From assembly GCA_964550325.1 (NCBI GenBank), contig CAZJYT010000009.1, forward strand, positions 1-31,453: DNA of 31,453 nt. Reading direction: 5' to 3'. Source of the DNA: CAZJYT01 sp964550325. GTDB lineage: Bacteria; Patescibacteriota; Minisyncoccia; Minisyncoccales; CAZJYT01. The notes below the pieces were generated by a model. It was not told the DNA's origin, did not search any database, and saw only the letters and a list, made by a program, of their open reading frames with translations. Within the stretch, counting starts at the first letter, position 1, and the number at the start of each line of letters is the position of its first letter. A program made the translations under genes and the position numbers. Positions 15,513 through 24,024 of the stretch are shown here, in pieces.

Positions 15513-16011
15513 GAAAAAAATGAGAGAAAGAAGATTTCTTTTTCTTTCAATAATTGTATTGGGAGTGATAATAATCATAGGAGCTATTCTTTTTATGAAA
15601 AAAAGCCCTTCTCACCCTCCTTCTTTTTCTCCTTCTTCCCTTCCTCCTTCTAAGCCAAAACCTCCTTCTCCAAAACCCTTTGTTCCTCCCTTACCAAAAT
15701 CAATTTATAATGTAGTAGGTGTCATAGAAGAGATAGAAAAAGACTCAATTATTTTGAAAGCAAATCTTCAAAAACAAGATGATTCAGGAAAGATAATTAA
15801 TTATTCAGAGTATAGAAGAGCTAAAATTACTTCCCAAACTAAATTTATAAAATTAAAATTTATAGAGATAGCCCCAGGAAGAAAGGCTCCAAAAGAAATT
15901 CCTATTAGTCTTAAGGATTTGAGAAAAGGAGATTATATTGAGGTGGTCTCAAACCAAGATGTTTTTGAGGAAAAAGAGTTTCCCGTAATTAAAGTTAGAT
16001 TGCTCAAATAA
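15511..16011 (+). CDS. Membrane-anchored extracytoplasmic protein with proline-rich linker
   Basis: I do not recognise a named family. The 166-residue product has a short basic N-terminus, one hydrophobic helix (about 8-29, FLFLSIIVLGVIIIIGAILF), then a Pro/Ser/Lys-rich linker (about 31-64), then a beta-rich domain of about 100 residues starting VVGVIEEIEKDSIILKA and ending IEVVSNQ...PVIKVRLLK. That domain resembles small DUF5666/OB-like barrels that follow an anchor, a low-confidence impression. The topology predicts cytoplasmic N-terminus and exported domain. The likely start may be 15520 (163 residues) given the promoter upstream. Its TAA overlaps the ATG of the giant secreted protein by 1 nt, so the two are probably made together and may act together at the surface. 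Confidence 0.75.
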   Translation: MKKMRERRFLFLSIIVLGVIIIIGAILFMKKSPSHPPSFSPSSLPPSKPKPPSPKPFVPPLPKSIYNVVGVIEEIEKDSIILKANLQKQDDSGKIINYSEYRRAKITSQTKFIKLKFIEIAPGRKAPKEIPISLKDLRKGDYIEVVSNQDVFEEKEFPVIKVRLLK

Positions 16012-19000
16012 TGATAAAAAAGGAAGATAAAAAAAAGACAGTCTCCTTTTTAATTTTCTCTTTCCTTTTGATTTCTCCTCTTTTTGTTAAAGCAGGAGCG
16101 CTTTGCTCAATTACTTTAAAAACCCCTACTTCTACTTGTGTTGCTTCTCAAGCCCAAGTTGAATTAGAATGGACACTAAGTAGTTGTCCCCCAAATATTG
16201 ATTTTTACATTTTAAGAAAAAAAGTAGGAGAGACAAATACCACTACTGTTGCTTCCACTACTTTAACCTCTTTTACTGACAATACCATTGAAAGCGGAGA
16301 AAGATATGTCTATCAAATCAAAGGTAAAAAAGGAGCTAATATTTGGTATTCTAATGAAGCTACCTCTACAGCTGTTTATTGTCCGCCTACGCTTTCAATC
16401 TCTACTTCAACCTGTGAAACTAATGGTCCCCATATTCTTTTAAATTGGACTCCAGCATCAGGGGATCTTTTAGAATATAAAATATTCCGGGAAGACCTTG
16501 GGGAGCTAACAACCACTTCTCCTAGCACAATCTCTTACGACGATGGGCCCAATTTAAAAGCAAAAGAAGAATATGTTTATTATCTCAAGGCGGTTTGGAA
16601 GGATGGAAATTCAGCAACCTCTGCTACTACCTCTATCTTAGCCCGTGCTTGCTCTCCAGTTTTAAATTTATCTTCCTCTTGTCTCACATCTGAAGAACCT
16701 GGGGGTCCTGTAGTTAAATTGACCTGGAATTCTCTTTTTGAAACGGAAAAATATAAAATTTATCGGAAAACTCCAAAGGATACAGATTTTGAGTATTTAA
16801 CAGAGACCACCAGTAGTTCCTATTCTGATTATTTGGTAAATAGTTTTTCTGATGATTATTGGAAGGGAGGAAAAATTTCTTATTATCTCCAGGCTCAGTG
16901 GGATAATGGAGCCTATACTCATTCTGAGAAAAAAGAAATTGGCATTCCTGGTTGCGTTCCCTTTTTAAAAACAGAAAGTTATTGTCAAGAGACTTCTCCA
17001 TATTATCCCGAAATGCACCTTTTTTGGACTGGCACCTTAGATGCCTTAGCTTATGCTATCTATTCTAATGGAAGTTCTACCTATCAGGCACAGGTGAGTG
17101 ATTTTTCTTATAATGACGGATATTTTCTTTATACCTATCAGGGTGCTTGTGATGGAGAACTTAGTTGTACCAATACCTATCAGGTGAAAACTGTTGTTAC
17201 GGGAGTGGCTGACTATTTAGAGTCAAACTCTGTGACAAAAGCTGTAGATTGTGAAACTATTGCCTCACCCTCTCCCCCTCCTGATTTAACTTCTATTAAC
17301 ACCTTCTGTAGTAGTAGCTATCCGGCAATAGAAATTAGCTGGCAGGCTTCTAATAATGTAGTCTATTACAAAGTTTATCGGAATAACATTCTTATAGGAA
17401 ACTTTAAAACTACTTCTCTTTTAGATACAGGAATAGAAATGGAAGCCACCTATACCTACTATGTAATTGCTCAAGGAAGAGGAGGGACAGAGACTATTTC
17501 TAACAATGCCCTGACCATAAAATCTCCAGATTGCACTCCTCCCTCAAAACCAGAGATGGAATTAAGCACAGACTGTAGCGATTCTGGCGAGCCCTATGTT
17601 GAAATTAGCTGGAGCACCACTACCAATACCTTCCAATATGAAATTTATCGGGGCACCTCTCTTGATAACATATCACTTTTAACTACCTTTTCATCTGGTG
17701 ATTCAGCCTTTATTTTAAAAAAATGGAAAGATACTGGAGTTTCCCGTTCTACTACTTATTACTACAAGGTAGTGGCAAAAGGTCCGCCAGGGGTAGAAGG
17801 GACAAGTTCTAATATTAAAATTATAACTACCCCCTCCTGCTTACCTACCACCCCTGTTTTCACCTTAACCACGGGTTGTGGAGATTACTCTCCTTATGTT
17901 ACCATAGACTGGAGCTCTACAGACCATGCTAACACTACTGAGTATGAAATTTATCGGAAAGAAGACGATGGTATAGCCCAACTTATTGCCACTACTTCTC
18001 CTCCTACTACCTCTTATAAAGATTACCCACCCTTAGAGGAAACTATCTATAAATACCAAGTAGTAGCTGTAGGACCTGGGGGAACGAGTAGCCAAGATTA
18101 TAAATCAATTGAAACATATTATTGTAAACCTCCTGGAAATTTTCAGCTAAACACTCCATTTAATGTCTATTGCCAAGGTTCCTATCCCAGAGTAGACACT
18201 TCTTGGACCACCAGTTCCAAAGCCCTTTATTATGAACTTTATCGCTATGATATCAACAAAGATAGTACCACTACCATTTTTAATATTACTTCTACTTCCT
18301 ACACTGACATTGGTTTTGGAAAAGCCCTAAAATTTGATGGTAGTAATGATTATGTTGATCTCGGAAATGTTAATCCACGAAATGCCATTACCGTGGAAGC
18401 ATGGGTGAAGTCTGCCAGTGCTACAGGTTATAGCGCAGTTTGGCAGATCGTAAGCAAGTATTATGCCTATATATTGGGTACAAATTCTTGGAACGGAAGA
18501 AAGATGTGTTTTATAATTTATGATGGAAGTTGGCGCTACGGAAGTTGTTATGAGGTACCAGATCCTCAAAATTGGCACCATTTTGTAGGAACTTATGATA
18601 GCTCAACCGGTAAGAAAAAACTATATGTGGATGGAGTTTTAAGGGATGAAACCGACACTCCTGGCAACCTAATTTATCCTGACTCTGGCCCGGTAGTTGT
18701 AGGACGGAGAGAATGTTGTTCTCATTATTTTAAGGGTACCATAGACGAAGTCCGTATTTACAATCGTGCCTTAAGTGATACTGAAGTGAAAGAACACTAT
18801 CAAGGAATTTACAAAGATGAAACAGGCTTAATTGGTCTTTGGCATTTTGATGAAGGAGATGGTCAATATGTCTCTGATAGTTCAAGTTATGGCAATGATG
18901 GAGTTTTAGGAGGGAGTGAAAGTAGTCAATCTTCTGATCCTACCTGGGTTGAAAGTGGTGTTCAATGTAACACTGATTATGAATGGACAGCAAAGGCATT

Positions 19001-22000
19001 TAATAAGGGAGGAAGTACCCCTTCCTCTAATAGTTTTTCTACCATCACTCCCATTTGTCCTACTACAAAGCCAGGTTTGGTTTTAGAGGCCTTTTGTGAT
19101 GCAGACACCCAAAAACCTGCTGTCAGGGTTAAATGGTCTTATTCTATCAGAGCTCAAAATTATGAAATTTATAGAGACGGAGTATTAGTTGCTACTACCT
19201 CACAAGACACAGACCCTGAAGAAAGAGTTTTTGTTGATTACAATTTAGAAGAAACAGAGACTTATAACTATTATGTAAAAGCTATAGGTCTTGTAGGTAA
19301 TGCTACATCAGATGTTATTTCTATTACTACTCCTTGTTGTTCACCTGATGAACCTGAAGATTTTACCGCTACTTTCGGATGCGATGGCTCTTTTCCAAAA
19401 GTAACCTTTACTTGGAAAGATTCAGATTGCACAGAATATTATGAAATTTACAAAGAAGAAGAGGGAGTGGTAACCTCCCTAGGAGCTATTTCTGATACAG
19501 ATAGTCCTTCTTATACTTTTGAAGAAAATTATCCCGATATAAAAGTTGATACCGCTTATACCTTTTGGATAAAAGCCTTTGCCTCAGGGGGAGGAATAGA
19601 AAGCCCCACTTCTAACTTAGCTTATATCCCAGAGGAAAATTATTGTCCTCCCTCTACTCCTTCAATTACCTCTTTAACTACTAATTGCACCAGTTCTTCT
19701 CCAATTAATGAAATTTCTTGGCAAGATGATACTCCTTTTAATACCTCTGAATATAGAATTTACAGAAATACAGTTAATTCCATTCCTTCAACTTCCACAA
19801 AAGTGATTGCCTCTAGTACTCCTGAATTTTCCTCTCGCAAATGGATAGACAAAGATCCCTCACTTTCTGATGAGACCACCTATTATTATTGGGTAGAAAG
19901 TGTAGGTCCTGCAGGAAGTGCTACTTCTTCTTCTCTATCAATTACCACTCTTTATTGTGGCTCTCCCCCTACTCCTAATTTATCTTTTGAAAAAGCTTTT
20001 TGTAAAGAAAATTGTCCCTATTTAACTCTAAACTGGACTACTTCAAGCAAGGCTACCTCCTATAATCTTTACCGGGTTAATCCAGATAATTCAACCTCAA
20101 CCTATTCTACTAGACTTCCACCGTTTACAGATAGAGGCCAATATGCTTTAGAGTTTGACGGCGTGGATGATTATGTGATTGTAAAATCCTCTTCTGCGCT
20201 TAATAACGCTGCTCTCCATTACACAGTTGTTGTGTGGTTCAAAGCGCCAAAACAGAATGAATATTGGAAAGGAATTGTGGGGAAACCAGGGAGAAATTAT
20301 AATATTTGGTTAGGCGGAGCATATGGTAATTCTCCTTTCATCCATCACAGGTTTCATACTAATTCTTCTTGGAACGATGGATGTCCAAATTTATCGGGAA
20401 TTGTGTGGGATGATTGGAACTTTGTTGCTATTACCAATGATGGAGGAACCTGCCATACTTACATTTTCAACAAGAATGGAACCTTCCTTACTTCAAGAAC
20501 CTTTTCTCCAGCTTACTTAATTTCTAACAACTCTTCTCTTCAAATAGGAAGAAACCTAGATGGGTCAAATTACAATTTCTTTAAGGGTATTATTGATGAA
20601 ATAAGAATTTATAACCGGGCTTTAAGTTTTGACGAACTCAATGGAATGTATCAAGGTATCTACAAAAATGAAACAGGTTTAGTAGGTATGTGGCATTTTG
20701 ATGAGGGTGAAGGAACTACTGTTTATGATAGCTCAGGTATGGGAAACAATGGAAAGATAGCAGGTGTAAAATGGGTAGAAGGTAAATCAGGAAGCGCTTT
20801 AGATTTTAGCGGAGAAAAGGGATATGTAGATTGTGGGGATAGTCCAAGTTTATTAATTGGAAGACCATTAAGCATTGAGGCATGGATTAAACCATCTAAA
20901 CCAAATTCTCGGCAAGAAGCAATTGTTACTGCTTCAAAGGGAGGTGATGCGATATATTATTTATCTATTGGTGAGGGAGTAAATGGTAGGATCTTTTTTT
21001 GGAGAGAAGAGGAAGACGGGACAGATTTTTACATTCGTTCGAATTCTACAATATTAGATACAGACTGGCATCATATTGTAGCAGTAGACGATGGCACTAA
21101 CTTTAAAATTTATATTGATGGTAATTTAGATAAGTCAGAAGATGAATCAGGATATAGCCAAACACCAGATGCTATAACTAGTTGTTATATTGGAAATTAT
21201 CAAGAGAACTGGGGTTCTGTATATAAATTCACTGGAATTATAGACGAAGTCCGAATTTACAACAGGGAGTTAAGTGATCCTGAAGTAAAAGAACACTATC
21301 AAGGAATTTATAAAGATGAAACAGGTTTAGTAGGTCTCTGGCACTTTGATGAGGCGACAGGGACGGTGGTTTATGATAGTTCTCCTTTTGAGAATAATGG
21401 CACTATAAAAAATAAAGGTCCAGAATGGCTTTCTCCCTCAAATGCTTCTTACTATGTAGAACCTTTAGGAAGAAATCAAACCTATAAATATTTTGTAAGG
21501 GCTGTTGGGGTAAATTTAGAAAGCGCCTCCTCTAATGAGGTTTCTACTACCACCCCTTCTTGTTTACCTGCCAAACCTGATCTAAAGGTTACTCCTAAAT
21601 GTGATTACAGTATTGATCCTCCGAAGCCTTATATTGAGCTTAACTGGCAAGAAGATGAGAATACTTCTTATTGGAGTATTTATAGAAAAAAGGAAGATGA
21701 GGCAAGCTTTAGTTTTTTAGCCAATACCAGCCAAAATTTTTATGAGGACAAAAATATTGAAAGCGAGAAGGGCTATGAGTATTTTGTAACCGCCTATTCA
21801 AAAAATGGTTTATTTTCTACCGACTCTGATAGTATTTCTACTACCTCTATTACTTGTTATCCTCTTCCTTATGGTGGTAATGAATTTTCTGCAACCACTA
21901 CTCCTACTTGCTATGGGTATCAATCAGCAATAAAAATAAAATGGGATGCAGATCCTTTAGATAACACTATTTATTACAATATCTGGTCAAAGAAAACGGG

Positions 22001-22820
22001 AGAACTTGAGTTTTCAACCACGGTTACTAATTTAGCAAGCAATATTACCCAGTATCTTCATTTAGTAGAACCTACCACTACCTATGTTTACAAAGTCGAG
22101 GCAGTGGGGACGGGACCTGGAAACTCAATTTTCTCTACTACCAGTGCTACCACCTCCTTAGATTGTGAAAGCCTCCCTCCCTTTCCTCCTATTATTTATG
22201 CTACTTCTTCTGAAGAGGTTCTTCCTTCAGAAAATGAATATATGATGTCAGCTTCTATTTATTGGATATCTTCTGGTAATGCAGAATGGTATTATATCTA
22301 TAGAGATGGTAGTCAAATTGCTACTACTTCCTCAAGCACTGAGTTTGTCTTGTCTTTCACGGATTATACAGTAGAAGATGGTAAAAGCTATGATTATAAA
22401 ATAGTAGCAGAAAATAAAAATGGCACCTCAACCTCAAATATTGTTTCAATTTATGTGCCAGTAGCAAGACCAGGACCCTTTGCCCTTTTGGGAACTTGGT
22501 TGGAAGAAAACCTAATTCATCTTGAATGGGAAGGTGCTAGTACCACTCCCTCAGGCGGTGTGATAACCTATGAGCTTCAAAGATCAAGCACCTCAACCTT
22601 TGCTTCTTACACTGTCCTTAAGGTTCTTTCTTGTTCTTCTACTACTCCTTCTTGTAAGAAAGAGGAGAGACAATATGATGATGCAGTCCCCACCTGGCAC
22701 AGGATTTATTATAGAGTAAAGGCTACAAATTCTTGGTGGGGTGATGCCAAACCAAGGTATTCTAACCCTTGGGATACAGGACCAAGAACTCCTAAATGGA
22801 AAGAGATTCCTCCTCAGTGA
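16011..22820 (+). CDS. Giant secreted protein with ~16 FN3-like repeats and three inserted LamG domains
   Basis: The 2269-residue product begins with a signal peptide (about 1-29, basic KKEDKKK then a hydrophobic core ending VKAGA). About 16 fibronectin-III-like repeats of 85-100 residues follow, each with a central W, a Y-I/V-Y-R strand, a TSYTD-like turn, a TYxYYVxA strand and a closing TTPxC-P. The first 14 carry one Cys before the W and one at the end. Repeat 8 (starting near residue 717) is interrupted at about 770-982 by a LamG/concanavalin-like domain; repeat 12 is interrupted at about 1376-1808 by two in tandem (the second from 1591). These show FDGSNDYVDLG, IDEVRIYNRALS and GLWHFDEG motifs. 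No LPXTG, membrane anchor or sorting tail is visible at the C-terminus. A role in adhesion or glycan binding is inferred from the domains. Confidence 0.9.
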   Translation: MIKKEDKKKTVSFLIFSFLLISPLFVKAGALCSITLKTPTSTCVASQAQVELEWTLSSCPPNIDFYILRKKVGETNTTTVASTTLTSFTDNTIESGERYVYQIKGKKGANIWYSNEATSTAVYCPPTLSISTSTCETNGPHILLNWTPASGDLLEYKIFREDLGELTTTSPSTISYDDGPNLKAKEEYVYYLKAVWKDGNSATSATTSILARACSPVLNLSSSCLTSEEPGGPVVKLTWNSLFETEKYKIYRKTPKDTDFEYLTETTSSSYSDYLVNSFSDDYWKGGKISYYLQAQWDNGAYTHSEKKEIGIPGCVPFLKTESYCQETSPYYPEMHLFWTGTLDALAYAIYSNGSSTYQAQVSDFSYNDGYFLYTYQGACDGELSCTNTYQVKTVVTGVADYLESNSVTKAVDCETIASPSPPPDLTSINTFCSSSYPAIEISWQASNNVVYYKVYRNNILIGNFKTTSLLDTGIEMEATYTYYVIAQGRGGTETISNNALTIKSPDCTPPSKPEMELSTDCSDSGEPYVEISWSTTTNTFQYEIYRGTSLDNISLLTTFSSGDSAFILKKWKDTGVSRSTTYYYKVVAKGPPGVEGTSSNIKIITTPSCLPTTPVFTLTTGCGDYSPYVTIDWSSTDHANTTEYEIYRKEDDGIAQLIATTSPPTTSYKDYPPLEETIYKYQVVAVGPGGTSSQDYKSIETYYCKPPGNFQLNTPFNVYCQGSYPRVDTSWTTSSKALYYELYRYDINKDSTTTIFNITSTSYTDIGFGKALKFDGSNDYVDLGNVNPRNAITVEAWVKSASATGYSAVWQIVSKYYAYILGTNSWNGRKMCFIIYDGSWRYGSCYEVPDPQNWHHFVGTYDSSTGKKKLYVDGVLRDETDTPGNLIYPDSGPVVVGRRECCSHYFKGTIDEVRIYNRALSDTEVKEHYQGIYKDETGLIGLWHFDEGDGQYVSDSSSYGNDGVLGGSESSQSSDPTWVESGVQCNTDYEWTAKAFNKGGSTPSSNSFSTITPICPTTKPGLVLEAFCDADTQKPAVRVKWSYSIRAQNYEIYRDGVLVATTSQDTDPEERVFVDYNLEETETYNYYVKAIGLVGNATSDVISITTPCCSPDEPEDFTATFGCDGSFPKVTFTWKDSDCTEYYEIYKEEEGVVTSLGAISDTDSPSYTFEENYPDIKVDTAYTFWIKAFASGGGIESPTSNLAYIPEENYCPPSTPSITSLTTNCTSSSPINEISWQDDTPFNTSEYRIYRNTVNSIPSTSTKVIASSTPEFSSRKWIDKDPSLSDETTYYYWVESVGPAGSATSSSLSITTLYCGSPPTPNLSFEKAFCKENCPYLTLNWTTSSKATSYNLYRVNPDNSTSTYSTRLPPFTDRGQYALEFDGVDDYVIVKSSSALNNAALHYTVVVWFKAPKQNEYWKGIVGKPGRNYNIWLGGAYGNSPFIHHRFHTNSSWNDGCPNLSGIVWDDWNFVAITNDGGTCHTYIFNKNGTFLTSRTFSPAYLISNNSSLQIGRNLDGSNYNFFKGIIDEIRIYNRALSFDELNGMYQGIYKNETGLVGMWHFDEGEGTTVYDSSGMGNNGKIAGVKWVEGKSGSALDFSGEKGYVDCGDSPSLLIGRPLSIEAWIKPSKPNSRQEAIVTASKGGDAIYYLSIGEGVNGRIFFWREEEDGTDFYIRSNSTILDTDWHHIVAVDDGTNFKIYIDGNLDKSEDESGYSQTPDAITSCYIGNYQENWGSVYKFTGIIDEVRIYNRELSDPEVKEHYQGIYKDETGLVGLWHFDEATGTVVYDSSPFENNGTIKNKGPEWLSPSNASYYVEPLGRNQTYKYFVRAVGVNLESASSNEVSTTTPSCLPAKPDLKVTPKCDYSIDPPKPYIELNWQEDENTSYWSIYRKKEDEASFSFLANTSQNFYEDKNIESEKGYEYFVTAYSKNGLFSTDSDSISTTSITCYPLPYGGNEFSATTTPTCYGYQSAIKIKWDADPLDNTIYYNIWSKKTGELEFSTTVTNLASNITQYLHLVEPTTTYVYKVEAVGTGPGNSIFSTTSATTSLDCESLPPFPPIIYATSSEEVLPSENEYMMSASIYWISSGNAEWYYIYRDGSQIATTSSSTEFVLSFTDYTVEDGKSYDYKIVAENKNGTSTSNIVSIYVPVARPGPFALLGTWLEENLIHLEWEGASTTPSGGVITYELQRSSTSTFASYTVLKVLSCSSTTPSCKKEERQYDDAVPTWHRIYYRVKATNSWWGDAKPRYSNPWDTGPRTPKWKEIPPQ
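18741..18855 (+). repeat. LamG 3'-segment DNA repeat, copy 1
   Basis: Encodes IDEVRIYNRALS...YQGIYKDETGLIGLWHFDE. It is nearly identical at DNA level to the segment at 21240-21354 (both include ATAGACGAAGTCCG and GAACACTATCAAGGAATTTA) and more distant from the copy at 20592-20707. It marks duplication of the LamG cassette within the gene. Confidence 0.75.
20592..20707 (+). repeat. LamG 3'-segment DNA repeat, copy 2 (divergent)
   Basis: Encodes IDEIRIYNRALS...YQGIYKNETGLVGMWHFDE. DNA identity to the other two copies is clear from the YQGIY codons onward and weaker before. Confidence 0.65.
21240..21354 (+). repeat. LamG 3'-segment DNA repeat, copy 3
   Basis: Encodes IDEVRIYNRELS...YQGIYKDETGLVGLWHFDE. 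It is the closest relative of copy 1 although copy 2 lies between them, which suggests recombination or gene conversion between non-adjacent cassettes. Confidence 0.75.
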
Positions 22821-23178
22821 GATTTAAAACAGCCTTAGCCTTTTTAATATCCTTTTTAATCTGTTCTCTTAATGCCTCAATTTTTTTAAATCTCTTTGTC
22901 TTTCTTAGATACTTAAGAAAATAAATCTCTGCTCTTTTCACCCCCTTTTTAGGAAAATTAAAAAGATGAACCTCAATTTGCTCTTTTTCACCATTAAAGG
23001 TTTTTGCCTTTCCTACATTTGCTACTCCGAAAAGTTCTTTTTCTCTATGTTTTAATTTTACCACCCATACCCCCCTTTTGACTTTATCTCTTTTATTCAA
23101 AGGAAAATTAAGAGTAGGAAATCCCAATTTTTTTCCAATTTTCTTTCCAGAGATTTTTTCTTTTTCAAGCTTCAGCAT
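22792..23178 (-). CDS. Stand-alone riboflavin kinase
   Basis: The protein phosphorylates riboflavin to FMN. At 128 residues it corresponds to the C-terminal kinase domain of bifunctional RibF: GKKIGKKLGFPTLNFPL (nucleotide-binding PTAN-like motif), GVWVVKL, LFGVANVGKAKTF, EVHLFNF and the closing FKKIEALREQIKKDIKKAK. The N-terminal FAD synthetase domain of usual RibF is absent, so FAD must be made by another enzyme. It is the last gene of the methionine operon, starting directly after the metF stop; FAD-dependent MetF just before it makes the grouping sensible. Its 3' end overlaps the convergent giant gene by 29 nt. Confidence 0.85.
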   Translation of the reverse strand: MLKLEKEKISGKKIGKKLGFPTLNFPLNKRDKVKRGVWVVKLKHREKELFGVANVGKAKTFNGEKEQIEVHLFNFPKKGVKRAEIYFLKYLRKTKRFKKIEALREQIKKDIKKAKAVLNLTEEESLSI

Positions 23179-24024
23179 CTATTTAGAGAGAACTTCTAAA
23201 ATTTTTTGAGTTTCAAAAACCTGGTTTTTAGTAAAAAAATGCAATCCTGGAACTCCGTTCTCTAAAAGTTCCCTACAAAGCCCAATGATGTGTTCTCGGC
23301 AAATCTTCCTAACTATCTCTTTCTTTCCTTTTTCCTTTTCTATTCTCTCTTTCAATTTTTTAGGAAGTGTTATTTTCAATCTTTTTTCAAAAAATAAAGC
23401 CTGGGAATATTTTGTAAGAAGAAAAATTCCAGGGACAACCGGAGCAAAAATTCTTTCTTTTTCTAATCTTTCTCTAAATCTCAGAAATTTATTTAGGTCA
23501 AAGAAAATTTGAGTAATGATAAAGTCTGCCCCTTCTTTTACCTTTAGCTTGAGGTATTCTATATTCTTTTTAAAAGAAGGACAATCAGGAGGAGTTTCAG
23601 GATAACCCGCAACTCCGATACAAAAGCGACTGGGGAAATTTTGTTTTATTTCTCTTATTAATTCTAAGGCAAGGTTGCATCCTTTTTCTTTTTTTACATC
23701 TCCTCTCAGAGCCAAAATATTTTGGATTTTACCCTTTTTAATCTTAAAGAGGATATCTTTGAGCTCTTTTTTTGTTTTATCTCCACAGGTTAGATGAAGC
23801 AGGGGTTCCAAATGATATTTTTCTTTCAAAATGATAGCAGTGGTTAAAGCATTTCCTCCTTCTTTTCCAAAGGGGGCAGAAGTAACACTGAAAAAATCTA
23901 TTTTGAATTTTGAGAGAGTGTCAAATAACTTAAAAAGAGGGTTTAGCTCTTGTTCTGATTTTTGGGGACAAATTTCTATGGAAAAGACAGGGTTTTTCTT
24001 TTGATAAATTTTTATAATTTTCAT
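23179..24024 (-). CDS. metF: 5,10-methylenetetrahydrofolate reductase
   Basis: MetF reduces methylene-THF to methyl-THF, the methyl donor used by MetE, with FAD. The 281-residue TIM barrel shows FSIEICPQKSEQE (N-terminal catalytic Glu region), FFSVTSAPFGKEGG, PLLHLTCGDKTKKEL, NILALRGD, GVAGYPETPPDCPSF, LKVKEGADFIITQIFFDLNKF and PVVPGIFLLTKYSQALF. Length is normal for bacterial MetF. It begins at the base after the metE stop codon and ends at the base before the riboflavin kinase start, so it is tightly embedded in the operon. No SD. Confidence 0.93.
   Translation of the reverse strand: MKIIKIYQKKNPVFSIEICPQKSEQELNPLFKLFDTLSKFKIDFFSVTSAPFGKEGGNALTTAIILKEKYHLEPLLHLTCGDKTKKELKDILFKIKKGKIQNILALRGDVKKEKGCNLALELIREIKQNFPSRFCIGVAGYPETPPDCPSFKKNIEYLKLKVKEGADFIITQIFFDLNKFLRFRERLEKERIFAPVVPGIFLLTKYSQALFFEKRLKITLPKKLKERIEKEKGKKEIVRKICREHIIGLCRELLENGVPGLHFFTKNQVFETQKILEVLSK

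Noticed and set aside
16011..22820. CRISPR array or tandem DNA repeats
   Set aside because: The periodicity is in the protein (FN3 repeats of 85-100 residues, diverged DNA); there are no short identical repeats with unique spacers.
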